A DNA stretch of 64,000 nucleotides from Austropuccinia psidii (lineage: Eukaryota > Basidiomycota > Pucciniomycetes > Pucciniales > Sphaerophragmiaceae). The stretch is from the NCBI GenBank assembly GCA_023105745.1, contig JALGQZ010000009.1:30234107-30298106 (forward strand). The letters are read 5' to 3'. Shown piece by piece: positions 47,140 to 60,268 of the stretch. The number at the start of each line of letters is the position of its first letter. The stretch's first letter is position 1. A model generated the notes under the pieces. The model saw nothing but the letters and a program-made list of their open reading frames with translations, ran no database searches and was not told where the DNA came from. Position numbers and translations under genes: made by a program.

Positions 47140-48420
47140 GCTTCTTTTAGTGTGGGATTTGATAAGGCAGTCCTTTAAGGGAAAATCACAGGTAAAGAGT
47201 TTTGAATTTCTGATTAATTGTGTCAAAAAGGTCAGTAAGGTGTATTACATTCCCTTCTGAGTATAGTAAAGACTCTCCCTATAGAGATCAAAAATCAATA
47301 TTTAAACTTTTGTATTTACAACTAGTGAAGAATTTCAGAGGTCTCTATCAGACTTACTCAATAATTATTATTCTTTCTGTAGAAGCAAAATATGACTTAT
47401 TATTATTATATTATAAGCTATGAGTAATCTTTAGACATAAATGTAAATATTAATAAGATATAATTATATAAATTTATGAGATCTGATAATAAATGGGGTG
47501 ATTTATTTTGAAATTAATAATATGGAGTAAAATGGTATTGAATAATATAAGATATAATACTATAAGTATTGTATTTATAATAGAACGGTAGGTGTTTATA
47601 TTTATCAATTTATTGTATAAAGGATCTTATGAAAAATATAGCCTATAGTATTTATACTTTAATAAATTAAGGATTTGATAATGAGAAGGATGAAATGTCT
47701 ATAAATACTAATATTAATAATAATGACTTCTTGGATCACTACTCTATGACTACTACTAATACTTCTTCTTATAATACTATTCATTATAAATTGAATTATC
47801 TCATTAATAATTTAAATATTTTCTATCAATAATCTTAGCAGATAATTGATATTATTATAATAATTATATTTGCTAAATATTAAGATCTTTCATTAATACT
47901 GTAAATACTTTTTTTATCAATAATTTAAGAATAATAATAAGATTTCTGCTGATAATACTATTTTCAAATATTAAAATCACTCATTAATACTGTTACAGCT
48001 TTATTTTATCAAAGATTTTATACTAATACCAATATTTTTATTATAATACTATTTCTTCAATTTTAAACCATTTTGTTAATGATTTGAATACTTTCTTATC
48101 AACAATTAAAGACTACTAATATTTGCTTCTGAAATTTGCTACTGAGATAATAATTTCATTCTCATAGCTATACTACTAGAATAGAACTTTATGGATCCCT
48201 AGATTGAGGATTATATTTCAATTTAATTGGAAAATACTTCCATGGGCATGAGAAAAATGAGGGAAAGAGGCTATGTATTTTTATTATTTGGGCCCTCCAA
48301 AGAGGCACTCAAAAATGGGGGACTTGGAATAATCTTACCTTGAGATCTTTTAGCTGATGAGTGTTCTTGAAATGGTGTCATTTGATAAAGATATTTCACC
48401 ATTACAGACTTTTTTGATTT
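47140..48420 (+). repeat. Dispersed repeat, copy 1 (partner 61010-62400)
   Basis: Ordered matches with the second locus include AAGGTGTATTAC, CTCAATAATTA, ATCATAAGCTAT-like pieces, GACTACTACTAATA and a closing segment TTGGGCCCTC followed by GACTTGGAA. Both copies have the same orientation, with no coding potential and strong divergence. Could be LTRs or a non-autonomous element; ends are not defined. Confidence 0.6.
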
Positions 48421-48735
48421 TTATGCACATCCTGGAGCTAGTTTTTCTGGTGAGTACATCTTGAATGGTGTCATTGAATCAAGATATGGCACCATATTCC
48501 TGGTATAATTCACTGTATTTTATTTCAAATATAATATCATTATGAAAAGCCTTGAGCTAATTTTTCTGGTGAGCTATTTTGAACTGGTCTCATTGGGCAG
48601 AGATATTGCACCTTCTGTTTCAAAATATTCACCACTTATTGATTTATTATTTAATCCAAGGCTTTTTTCTGATGAGTATTGTGTTAGATGGTGTCATTTG
48701 AGTTGATTATTTGACCATATTCTTGGTAAATTGTA
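48340..48735 (+). repeat. Degenerate tandem repeat, about 110-bp unit
   Basis: Four loose units, each with a CTGRTGAG box, then GGTGTCATT and an AGATAT..CACCAT motif, beginning near 48345, 48430, 48549 and 48657. Two similar units occur at about 62220-62390 in the partner repeat. The pogo element is inserted just to the right. Confidence 0.55.
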
Positions 48736-48838
48736 CTATGTTTCATTCTTTTGATTATTTGATCTTATCATGCTTCATTTAGTGTTAATTTGGATATGAG
48801 GTGATTTAATTCAGCTATTGCATTATATTTTTGTGTTA

Positions 48839-51588
48839 CAGTGGGCTCGCAGAAAAAGAATCATGATGGTCGACATTATTTTTATGCTTACTGCAAAGTA
48901 TTCTTATTGCGCAGAAAAGCATTTTTCAGAGGGTTTTCCCTCCTGGAAAGCATAATTTTCAAATCTCCCATATTTCTTACAAAAAATATTAATAATTCCC
49001 TTTGAAATGATATATTTTTTATCATTCCTCAAAAAACTAAACCAAGTACTGTACTGATCACACAAAGATTCTCTTTTAAGACAAATAAATTCAATAAAAA
49101 GTAAAAAATCTTAATAAAGTAAATCAAATAAAGTAAATAAATAAACATGAACAGAATTTATAAATTACAGGGAGCTCGCTTTCAAAAATTCTTTCAAAGT
49201 TATTTGAATATTTTTTTATTCTTTAGTCAAATTTAAGTTATTTTGAAGCACCAATAGTGCCTTATGGTGATGTTTCCAGGATGGGTCTTTTGACCCAGCT
49301 GGTCTTCTGGAAACTGCATAATTGATATGAGTACAAGCTTGGGTGACTTCTTTAAAGGTCCATGGAATTTTCTCAACCTCAGTGATGTCATCGTTGCTTT
49401 CCTCATCTTTTTCCTTAAATCTATTGATTTCTTTGTCTTGACCTTGAGAGCCATTTAGGATTGAATTATTGAAAACAACCTGTTTTTCATATAGAATCCT
49501 GATCATTCTGTTCAGAAAGAGAATTTAGATGATTCTCAATACTTATATGTGCTGAAGGTCAGGATTAAATGAGGCCTTAGCAGTGGGTTAAGTGATCAAT
49601 CTGCGTATTTACTTCTTCTATTGCATCTTTAAATCCTGCTATCTCGTTTGTGAGCGTCTCTGAATCTTCAGGTTGCGAAAAAAAACTACAGATTTGGGTA
49701 TGCTTCCAGAAGTTTGAAGTTTCCTCTTGAATAACATTTTCCCACGCCTTGCGCATAATTAGCATTCCTTGAAGCTTATTGATGTCATGAATTTTCTGAG
49801 AGGTACTAGATATGTTTTCATATTATCTTCTGACTACAGGTTAAAGAATGGAAGCTTGATAGTAAGCTATTCAGGTCTTTACAATATCTTCATTGCATGG
49901 TTTAAGGATGCTGGTAATTTTGGGTGGAACAAAAGTGTATTTGGATGTTTGTTAGGCTTCCTAGCTCTTCTGCGCTGACATGGCCACTTAAATTGTCCAT
50001 TAAGAGAATAATGTGATGATATTTCTGTTGAAATAAGCTATTGTTTTCTTTCAGTCATTCTGAAAAGGTGAAGGTTGTCATCCAGGCTGTCTGGCTATAA
50101 TAGTACTTTAAGCCCCAATGCGAGGCATCTTTCCTACCAAAGGCCTGTGGCCATTTTGCAGTTACAATGAAAGCTGGATCAAGCTTATGAGTTCCAGTTT
50201 AAATACATTCCAGCCGTCAAGTGAGACGTTTCTTATTAGATTCAAGTCCTGAGACAGCAGCTGTAGCCAATGAGCGACCTGGAGGCATTCTATGAGATTA
50301 GACAAAAAATTAGCAATTAATAAAAACTTACCAATACATCAATCCTGTCTCATAAGAATTGTAAATTTCTTCAAGTTTATAAAGTCTTATTAATTTCTGT
50401 AGCTCACAGCGAGCCAAACCAAAATACTTGAGATTTACTGAGCCATATTTGCGATGAAACTTTCAGCTCTTGAGACCATGTCAGAGCTTAACTTTATAAA
50501 TCCATCCTTTTGAAATAAAAAAGTAGATTTTGAGGAGGTTTTAAAATCTTGAGGCATGACTTATCAGTATTTGATCACTTATGATTAATTTAAGATTTTG
50601 TGCCTCTATAATACATTGATAGAGGAGTTTTTCAAGGTCAGGGTAAGAAACTTCTTGGTGATGCTTTTATTAATAATTATTTTGTGTTTCTTTAGTGATT
50701 ATTTCTTGGCTAGATTGAGGCCTTCAAGAGAGCTGTGTTTGGTTGATTACAAATTTGCGAGCAGTTTAAGCTTGAGTTTGTCCAGGATTCTTTTAATGGT
50801 CATCTATAACTTGTTTAATAAATCTGAATGTGTGCTGGTGAATTGAAAGCTTTTGTTGCTTTTTCATGCTAAGCCAATGTTGCTTCTTCTTTGAGTGACA
50901 TTACTTGCTTCACCTTTCATCGCTGACACAGAAAAGTAAGCTAATAAATAAAAGAAAAAAAAAGATATGTAACTTCGCATGAACTGCATAAACACTCAAG
51001 CTTAAGCAGAAGCAGCTCATCCATATCCCATGTTGGGTTCTTCTGAGATCTTTCAAGATATGCAATCACCAGATCCATGCCAAAACATCCCTGGAAAAGG
51101 TTTGAAGTACCACAGTCGACTCCGAAAATTGCATCGAGCGCAGTGTTGACCAAAAACCAGATTCCTTCACTCTTTTTGGCTAATAAAATAATTGAAGGTT
51201 TGGAAAAAGAATATTATCTTCTATGGTTGCAATTGGCACCATGAGAAATTCTGTTGAATATATGAGAAAGCAAGAAAGCATATAATTGACCTTGGAAGTA
51301 GCTGAGGCCATGATAGTAGGGAGGAAGAATGGAATGAAAATGGAGAAGAGAAGAGTAAAACAAACCAAAAAAAATTGAGAAAGGTAAATAAGAGGGAAAA
51401 TTTGATCAAAAGTGCTTCAGAATAATCATTTTTTGATCATTTATGAAATTTTTTTATGCATATATCAACACATGCATTGTGAGGATGATTTAATGGGAAA
51501 CATGCATAGACAAAAAATGGTCAACATAACTTGAATAATTACCCCAAAGTATGCTTAAATTGTGGTTTATTATTCCGCGGGCCCACTG
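48839..51588 (-). mobile_element. pogo/Tigger-type DNA transposon, inactive
   Basis: A 2750-bp element. The left end CAGTGGGCTCGCAGAAAA and the inverse of the right end CAGTGGGCCCGCGGAATAA match at most positions, and TA flanks both sides (48837-48838, 51589-51590). TA duplication and a DDE_1 (CENP-B/pogo) transposase remnant on the minus strand agree with the pogo/Fot1/Tigger group. Numerous stops show that it is dead. Confidence 0.88.
49216..51311 (-). pseudogene. DDE_1 (pogo/Tigger) transposase remnant
   Basis: Recognisable pieces in minus-strand order: NSYETGLMYW (about 50340-50362), PPGRSLATAAVSGLESNKKR (about 50225-50290), AWMTTFTFSEWLKEN (about 50050-50095), ILLMDNLSGHVS (about 49975-50005) and MRKAWENVIQEETSNFWKHT (49756-49700). 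The first catalytic Asp of the DET motif is Tyr here (codon 50352-50354); the second Asp, in MDN, remains (49995-49997). Stops and frameshifts separate the pieces. The N-terminal part (51311-50941) has no recognised CENP-B DNA-binding motif. Confidence 0.82.
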
Positions 51589-51590
51589 TA

Positions 51591-54180
51591 TATGCTTGCA
51601 TTATATGTTTGTATTATTATTTTTCCTTATGAAAATTCTTTCAAGCCCCTATTGAGCTTTCCATGAATTAATCGGATTAAGTTTTTACTTAATTCCATCC
51701 TTTTTATACCATGGATGCTTATTCACAATTGCTTAGCTCATCTCATGATATAGAATATATTTTGCTGACTGTAATGCTTAGTAATATAATATTTTTTGTG
51801 GGTGTAGGGTGAATCTTATGTAACAGTGCTACCTTTTACATGTATTTTTGAATCTTCTATCTGTATTTTACTATTTTTGTTGGCTTTGTAAAGCTTATAT
51901 GTAAGTTATTTCTCATAAATCCATAAAATGTAGTAAATCTTTTATTAATTGAATTTTGAAAACTCTATTCTTATTTCATTTTTATTTCTATACTGGATTC
52001 CAAAATCCTCCTTCAATAAATAATATTAATGTTATCATTTTACTTATGTGATTTTGGAATTATCTTCTGAGATAGGAGTTCCTAAATTGACCAATTAACT
52101 CTTTATATCTTGAAATTTCTCACCCTCAATATGCTTGAATCTGCTCCAGAAAGGTATGGAATACCAAATCCTCCGCTGCATTTAATTCTATCCCCAGATT
52201 TTCAGGTGAAAGTGCATTTTCATATCATTTACTCATTTGATAATTACTTTATTATTTTTCCCTTCTTATATCTTCAGAATTCTTGAGTCTGTGTCATAGC
52301 TGTTCATATTTTATTATTATTTATACATATAAAGCTTGATAATAATAAGCTTCATTTGAGACTCATTAAAATTTTCCTTAATTTTGAATTGCTCAGTATT
52401 TGGGTCTTGAATTTCCTTTGATCATTAAATATTTTGGGAGATTGTTCATTTTTCCAATTAGTACTTTGATTAATCTTTTCAATTTTGATAAAGAATTTGA
52501 AATAAAAGTTCTTTTTTTTCAATATTCCTTCCCCCTTGATTGGTGCTTTGAGGTTAGTAAACCCTGTCTTTAAATGTCATACAAGGACTGTTCTGTGTCA
52601 TATTTGAGCAAAGTATGCAGTTTGCGGTCATGCTTAGGATCCTCATGAGGTCTGTTTTCTGGATTAAATGGTTCAGGGGTTATTTTTTATTATTATGCTT
52701 TACTATTTGTCTTAGATATTGAGGAAATTAGCTTTTGATATAATAAAGAGGTTGAATAAACATTTCTCTTAAAATTTAAAAGATATTGGATTTCTTCAAT
52801 TGAAACTGAATTTTGAAATTATGTGACCTGTCTTCATGAGAATTCCTCCCAGTTAATCATTATTTATTTTTTATTTAAGTTTTCATATTTTTTTCTTTGA
52901 ATTTATATTTGGATTTTATTCCTAGGGGTTAAAGCCCCCTCTCTATTTTTATATTCGTAAATAATCTCCTTGGTGGTGATCCTTTATCACTTATTCTTGA
53001 AGCTTTATATTATCATTTATTTACTATTCTAATTATTTAAGGTTTTTATTCATATTTACTCTTTTTATTATTTCTCATAAGATTTTGTTTGTGTAATATT
53101 CCATATTATGAGCTATATGTATAGGCTCTATATTATTTTTTATAGATTTCTAAATATATATTTTTAACTCTTTATTAAATGATTTGAATATAAATAAGGA
53201 AATAATGTGAAAAGTGAAATAACATGACTGAATGATTTATTATATTTTTTAGTTCAAAATACATACAAGACTTTCTTTCTAAGGTCCTACTATAAGTAAA
53301 ATATGATTCATTAAGTTGTTTAATGATAAAAAATAACTACATAATTAAGTTTACTCAGTTTTTCTACAGATTTAGTACTAATTTATTTTTTAAAAAATTG
53401 AGATATTAAAAACGGAAATTCCAGCTTAGGGAAATGGTTGATCTTTATATATATATATTTAAGGCTCTACCTAATTGGAATGATATTTACTGAAATATAT
53501 CAGATAAAAAATGATTATAAACTAATTAGGATGTTTTTACTGATTTGATGTAAATATAAAATATCTGTATTCAAGATATTGAGTGGCTTTTGCTATATAA
53601 ATAGATTTAGAGGAATAAAGGTTCAAGCTTAAGGTCATGGTGAATATTAAAGAGACTAAAATATCCAATATGTCTACTGATCAATATTATAATAAAGGTT
53701 ATAGTTAATTTAGTGGTGAGTATAGTTATAGAATATTATATGATTATGAAAAAAGAAAGTATTAACTAAAGTAAATAATAAGTAGAGAAAAAACTTTACA
53801 CTTTTAGGTCATGGGGGCCCAATAATTTACTTGAATGTCCTACTTTCAGTATAAAACCTATTTGATAAATAATTTAGCAATAATAAAAAAAGTTCATTTA
53901 ATTAATTGTATAATATGATAATTCTATTGAGAATAATATAGTAATAAATATATTATGATAATAATAACCTAATTTGTTTTTTTCCAGTTTGAGGTCATAA
54001 GAGAACCTATATATCCACATTAGTATATAGATTTTCATAAAAATATTAAAAATCCAATAAAAAGGGAAGTTTATAGTCTTTCTGAGGGGCTTATGAGTCC
54101 AAATCAGCATAAATATCAATATTTAACAGGTAATAAGTCATGAAAAAAGAACTTTAAGGTCTTGATCTTATATTCTTGCT
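51591..54180. other. AT-rich non-coding stretch
   Basis: No gene recognised. Between about 53270 and 54180 the motif AAGGTC(C/A)T recurs roughly every 180 bases amid AT-rich DNA, possibly a very degenerate tandem array. Confidence 0.45.
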
Positions 54181-54680
54181 TAAGGCCTTGCTTGTTTAAG
54201 TGGAGGATGTACTTATTTTATATTTTGTTTTGCCAAAGATTCCCAAATCTTCCAACATATTCTCAAATATTCTGAAAGATTTCTTAAAATTTCTGAATAT
54301 TCCTAAAAATCCTGAGATATTCTGAAATCTTCTGCGTTCAATCTAGATATAGCCAATCACAATTAAATAAAGATAATGATCTTCTGAACAATACCAATCA
54401 AGAGATATTTAAGCTCTGACAAATCACATCATTCTACAGAATTTCCTCTTTCTTATTTTGGAAAAGTTGTGGTTTCAGAAATCTTTCATTTTTCTACAAG
54501 TTAGGTTTGATGAAGGTTATTAAAGTAGGACTTCTTCCCAGAGCGCAGAATTATTTTCTTTAATTATTTTTTTTTCCTCTATAAATATGGGTCTATACCT
54601 ATATTGTACTTCTTCGTCAAGTAAATAGTATTTAACATATATTCATATGCGATCAATTTGGCCAGTTCTCCTTTCAAATA
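54180..54680 (+). promoter_or_regulatory. Possible solo LTR or promoter with TATA box
   Basis: Composition shifts from pure AT-rich to a patterned region: the 10-bp array, AGCCAATCAC (a CCAAT-type box near 54350), CTATAAATATGGG near 54580 and a pyrimidine-rich CTTCTTCGTC after it. This order resembles a retrotransposon LTR promoter. No terminal repeats, partner LTR or gene were found. Confidence 0.3.
54241..54336 (+). repeat. 10-bp phased tandem array, consensus TCTGAAATAT
   Basis: Nine and a half consecutive 10-bp units with no indel (TCCCAAATCT, TCCAACATAT, TCTCAAATAT, TCTGAAAGAT and so on to TCTGCG). TCT and AAA recur once per helical turn. About 240 bp downstream lies CTATAAATATGGG (near 54580), so the array could be an upstream element of a promoter or LTR. 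Confidence 0.85.
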
Positions 54681-56700
54681 TATTTTTATATTATAATGAT
54701 TCTATCATTCTATCATTTTATCATTGTACTATCTTAGTATGATGTTCTAGAATTGTACTGTTTTATTATCATGATGTTGTACTTTTAGAATATTATTTTA
54801 TTATGATATATTGATATTTTCTTACTATAATATAGCAGCTTATATTCTCTTTAGGTGTTGCTTCTATTTGAATATAGTATATTAATAAGCTATCTTATTA
54901 GGATTTTATATCTTTTCTAAATAATAGCTTGTATTCTTCTAATTCTCATTCTCTTTGAAGAAAGGGGGGGGTGGCCTGTTTTTTTTATTTTTTTAAAGAA
55001 ATAAAAAATGAATTGAAGAGATAGAATAGAAAAACCAAGAAAAAATCTGGAATTCCCTCCTTGTGAGTTGTATTGTATGTATATGTGTGTTTTATGTGTG
55101 CAATATTCTATTTGATGTTTTGTTTAGCCTTAATTTCAATATTCCTATATACTAAAGCGAGTTTTTTAGGAAACCAGTGGGTATTTAAATTCTCTAAATA
55201 TACTAATTTTTTTTTCAATTTAAATAAAATATCTTGCATCATTTTTTGAATAAACTTCTTGTTAGAATTCAAATTAATTTGATTTTCAATTTTGTTATGT
55301 GATTTTGTTGAATTATTCTTGACTATTGACTAGCTGATTTTTTCTGGTTGTAGTTCTATGATATATAAACTTTTTATGCGATAATTTTCATTCAAATTTG
55401 GGGAATAATTAATCTTGAGATTAAAACTCCCAAGATCTCTTCCCAAAAACTTGAATCATAACGGATGTATTCAAGAAATAGACAACCACCTTAATTTTTT
55501 ATTTTAGTTTTTTGTGATTTTTCATTATTATAGTACTTATTTTTTTCAATTTTTTATTCATTGATTTACTTGTAAAATATTGATATCTACAAGATAATAC
55601 CATAAAATAAAAATAATTAAAGAAGATGATATGCAGTTTTGGGCAAAACTGGGTCTATTGTATGGTTTTATTCTCTTCATTAGTCTGAGATTTACTTATT
55701 TATTAAAATAAATCATATATATAGGAATTCAGTATTACTAAACAGGTAAATTTTAGCTTAAGGTCATTCTAGGCTATCATGTATCATTTTCCCTCTCATG
55801 TATTTTTTTTTTTGATTTCTGAGTTTAAAGTAGAATAAGCGAAATGGTAACAAAAACTTTAGTTAGGAGTTTAATTTCATTCTTGGCATTTTGTAATTTG
55901 TTTCAATTTGTTTTTTTTGAAGTTTGGTTTATTGATCGAAATTAATAAGCTAAATTAAAGAGTAATTGATACAAGAGAATTGTATTTCAGCTTATGGGCA
56001 TGCTAGGAAAATCATGTTTCATTGGTCCTTGCATTTATTGATGTATTATTTTTCAGATTTTATGATTTGAAATAGAATAAAAGAGATAGTAATCAAAAAA
56101 TCTGGTTTTCGGATTAAGACCATTCTGGGCCTAGTTTAAGGATATTTTTCTATCATATTTTATAATTTACATTCCATATTTTATATTTATTTCCCTATTT
56201 TTTCTTTACATATACATATACATATATATATTTATCCTTTATATATATGTTTTTCCTTTGATACTTGTACATTGAAACTATGAGACCAAAAATTTAATTT
56301 GAAAAGAATTTCTTTATTTCTTATGCTATATTTTTTTTTACCACTCTTCATAAAAAATGAAATATATTGAAAATAATTCAGTAAGCTTGTTTAAATTTCA
56401 GAAGATTAGCTTCAAGCTTGTCCCTGAACTTAGGTTTTGTTTGAAAAAATTCACTTTCGTATCATAAATTCTAGTATTATTTTTTTTAATTATAATTGAT
56501 ATGTATTAGACAGTCATCATTTGGGTGAAACATTGATATTGTTTTTACATCGAGTTTTGAAGCCTTTTTCTTACTTTTTTGATCTTAATAATGTAAAGAT
56601 ATTCCATTTCTTTTTTACTTGGTTAATACTTTGTTTTGGCTATGCTGTTTGTTTGTTTTTACTCAAACCTTCTAAAAAATTGACATATTGCGGAAAACAT
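54681..56700. other. AT-rich stretch with a loose tandem duplication
   Basis: No gene. A degenerate repeat of about 240 bp links 55680-55860 and 55930-56110, sharing AGCTTA.GG.CAT.CTAGG, ATCATGTTTCATT-like and GAATAA..GA.ATGGTAA-like segments, and perhaps a third start near 56120. Confidence 0.35.
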
Positions 56701-56719
56701 TGATAGTCTTGACTTAAAT

Positions 56720-58815
56720 CATTATTTTTCATATCAAAATAAGAGTAACTGAGAGGCTGTCAGTTTGTGTAGCCTTTCCAAAGGAGCCCTTGTTCAGTAA
56801 GTAACCATTTTTTTCATCTTGTTTCTCTTCAAGCTCCACAAACCACCATTAATTTTGGTTGGTCTTACATTTGTCCCACCTTTTGTGGTAAACAAATTGG
56901 TAAGAAAAGTGTTCTTCTATCTGGCTCTATGTAGCTGAATATTTCCTCCTTCTGTTGATAAAAGTGTAATATCATATCATTATCTGAAAGGAAAAGTCTT
57001 TCAAGTGCTTTATTCTTTGCTCCTCTTGCTAAAAAAGGTGTATATTTCTTTCCTACCTAGTAGCCATAGTGATTTTGGTAAGTTCTGCTAATAAAACTAT
57101 TGAATTAAAATACCCACCAATTCCCCTCAGTTTCATGTTGAGAATTCCTGTTGTAACTACTGCTTTTACTGCTATATCTTCTGGTATTATACTGAATTCA
57201 GAGCCTGAATCAGCTAAAGCCATTATTTTATATCCTTCTTCTCCAATATGAGCTTGCACGAATCCCAATGAGAAGGCATAATTTAATTTAGGTGCTTAAT
57301 AATATTTCAAATGATGATTTATAATTTTCACTTGAATTTCTTTTGTCAATTGAGCTTATTGAATTCTTTTCTTCCTCTGACAAATTTTCTAATTTAGTGA
57401 TAAATTGAGGTGATATGTTCAAAATTTGCTCCAAGGTAAGGTTAGCTTTCTGCTCCAAGAAATTCTTGATAATTTGGGCTAAGCCTTGCTGGATATATTT
57501 CTTCTCTTCCTTATTACACCTTTTCTCTGGTTCAATTCAAATTTATTGTGTAGTATTTTCAGTATTATAGTTTTGGTTGCTCTTAAAAAGTCCTTCTTTT
57601 TCATCTTGGGATTGAGGCTTCTTGTATTTCATTGGGATATTTGTCTTGTCTTCTGGATTTGCATAACCCTCAATATAAGCTCCAGGTGTGTTTGGCTTTT
57701 TCTTGAAATATGTTTAAACTTCTCTTGGATGTGATATTATGTTTACTTGAATTGGGCTTTTGTGTCTCTTAGATCATTGTTTGGTATTTCTCAGTTCATA
57801 ATTTCCTGAAAAGGGATAATTAAATAAAGATATGATATGTGGTTTATAATTCTCTCAAACTTAAGCTTTGGCTATGGATGTTTTCATCTTTTCCTTCTTT
57901 AACTCTATAATATTTGGCTCCTTTAACTTTTGTTTTGAAGCTGTAGCTAATTTCTACATTGATTTTACTGTTTTTTCTGCCTTCTGCTTGGAAAATTCTC
58001 TCACAAATTTCCTGGGACATAATGAGCTTTCATATGGTATTCTTTGGAAATTTGGAATAACAAACTAATTTCTTTGTCTCTTTACCATTTTTTTCTTCAT
58101 AAATTCATTGGATTATGAACATATTTCTAATTTATATTTACTTTGAAAGAAATAATGAAGCCTCATTGGGGGACTTGGAAGTAATTTTTCAGGCTGATAA
58201 GGTATACAAATTTAAGAAACTGGTGGTAAGTGATGTTTTACCTGTGATATTAATTGAGGGGCTTGTAACTCTTCTTTTGAGGTTTATCATACTCTGTTAT
58301 GTCTTTATGCTGATATAATAATTATTTTAGTGGATCTTTCTCCTTAAAAATCACCTTTTGTAATTGTGCCTCAGTTTGTGTATTAATTTTCTTGGAAAGA
58401 TCCTTCACCCGTTGTAACACCTACCATAAGGTATATTCTTCAAAAATCACTTTTCCTTTTGGTTTTATATTAAATGATTTTTTAGAAAAAGCTTCTCCTT
58501 GAATTAAGACTTTGGATTTTAAATCTTCAATTTTTTCTTAAAACCTTAAATTTTGGTATGAGATATCTATCCACTATGTCTGTCTTGAGCCGTTAAATCA
58601 TATTTGATAATTTCTTTGTAAATTGAACCTTGAAATTCCATGGAAAGGCTAGCCAGAATTTACTGATTATGGTTAACTCCCCCTTCAATGTATTTGGATT
58701 TTATGAGCTATGTTGTTATTGATTCATACTCTCCAATGAGCTTTTTATACTGGTTAATATTACTCATTCCACCTTTATGCTGTATGCTATCAAAAAGGGG
58801 GTTGATGGAAGAAAT
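56720..58815 (-). pseudogene. Gypsy gag-protease remnant
   Basis: Minus-strand remnant. Gag-like segments INPLFDS and NINQYKKLIGEYESIT are near 58790-58700, then EFQGSIYKEIIKYDL near 58600. The protease frame 57268-57053 has LADSGSEFSIIPEDIAV with the canonical DSG. After it come GAKNKALERLFLSDNDM and FSYIEPDRRTLFLPIC (about 57030-56880), the segment that follows the protease in this kind of element. Many stops. The sequence is cut near 58825 by a plus-oriented LTR. Confidence 0.65.
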
Positions 58816-58825
58816 CCTGTATGTT

Positions 58826-60268
58826 TGTAAGCCTGTGACTCAAAACAGAGCACCAGAATTAAATTCAAATACCATAAGCAATGGTATGGCACTTTTTCAA
58901 AAACATGATAAATAAAGGTATAAATATGAAGACTGAAAGTACCAAATAAATAATATACCAATATGATCCAAATAGGATAAGAAATAAGAAAGATACAACA
59001 GCTCAAAGATAAGACACGATAAGTAAAAAAACCTTATTTTAACCTCTCATCTAACTTATGCATATTTAATGCAACCCCAAAAAGTATGATAATTTTCTAA
59101 AATCTCTCTATTAGAGCTATCCACTGGCACTATTCACTTGTCAGTAGCACCCCTACTTCAAGACTTACCACTACAATCCTTAAATCTCTAAGAGGGCTTG
59201 TACAAAACTGCACAAAAGTATTTCCAATTGTTAGATCCGAATGAGAGCTTCAATTTGCAATACCTTAGATGCTTCTATATATGAAAATTCACCAAGATAT
59301 CCTGATTAAAAGGTTTATTAAAAAATACAGGATTTGTGAAGATAGCCATATAAAGAAACCCCTGCATCTTTGCCATATATTCATACAGCTGTAATGTAAG
59401 GTATATCAAGCTGAAGGGCTCACAAAGAACTAAAGTTCTTTATTGTTAGAATTCTGATGTCTGCTAATTTGAAAGAGATTTCGGGCTTGGAAGGATTTGA
59501 AGCCACATACTGATGTAAAAAAATACATCAAAAAACTTAAAACTCTTATACCTTCTGCTATTTTTGAGAGGGGAAAACATGAAGAATATCAAACTCAAGG
59601 GCTAATGAACCTCTTCAATTCTGTTCTCTTGAATTCTTGATATCTCAATTTTTGGCTGAGATATCTGTATTGTGAGATTTTTTGGCCAACACTGGTCTGT
59701 CACAAATGTATACCAACCAGTAATGGTTTAATACTTAAAGTAATGTGGTTTAAAGCTTAAACCACCAAGAATGACTGATATTAGTAATGCGAAAACTCTT
59801 GAAGTGTAATAACTGTGCTTACGTGTCCTGTGAAGTTATCTTTACTCCTCTATGGATCCAGAATGATTATTTGTGGTCTCAAAACCACAATTCTGACTGT
59901 ACTGACATCCAAATTGATGGTGAAGAACAACAAATTATCCTTAAGAGTGAATTTTTTACTCTTCAGATGTGTGAGAAGCTTAAATTCCCCTGAAAGTACC
60001 CAAAAGTGATAAAAGCATGCCTTTTCTCACTTGAAAAGGACCTCATCTTTATCCATTAGTATTCTTACATAGGGAAACTGTTATTAACCTATAATACTAT
60101 CAGAATAAACATGATATAATTGAAAATAAATTATTGTATTAAGTTTTATAGGAGATTGATATCAACTTAGTGCAGTCTAGGTCCTCAGTAGACTCATAAC
60201 CACTGTTTTAAAATAACAGGAGGATCTTTTCATTTTATTGTCATTTATTTGACCATGTAACTGTCACA
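58826..60268 (+). repeat. LTR related to 2975-4556, antisense to the neighbouring gag
   Basis: Starts TGTAAGCCTGTGACTCAAAA and shares ordered segments with the LTR at 2975, including AATACCATAA..CAATGGTAT, CCTCTCATCTAACTT and a TGTCACA end. Its orientation is opposite to the gag-protease remnant on its left, so it is more likely an inserted solo LTR than that element's own LTR. The flanks ATGTT and ATTAT do not give a clear duplication. Confidence 0.55.

Noticed and set aside
54241..54336. Heat-shock element array
   Set aside because: The TTC and GAA blocks are separated by one base rather than the two needed for nTTCnnGAAn, so the heat-shock factor consensus is not met.
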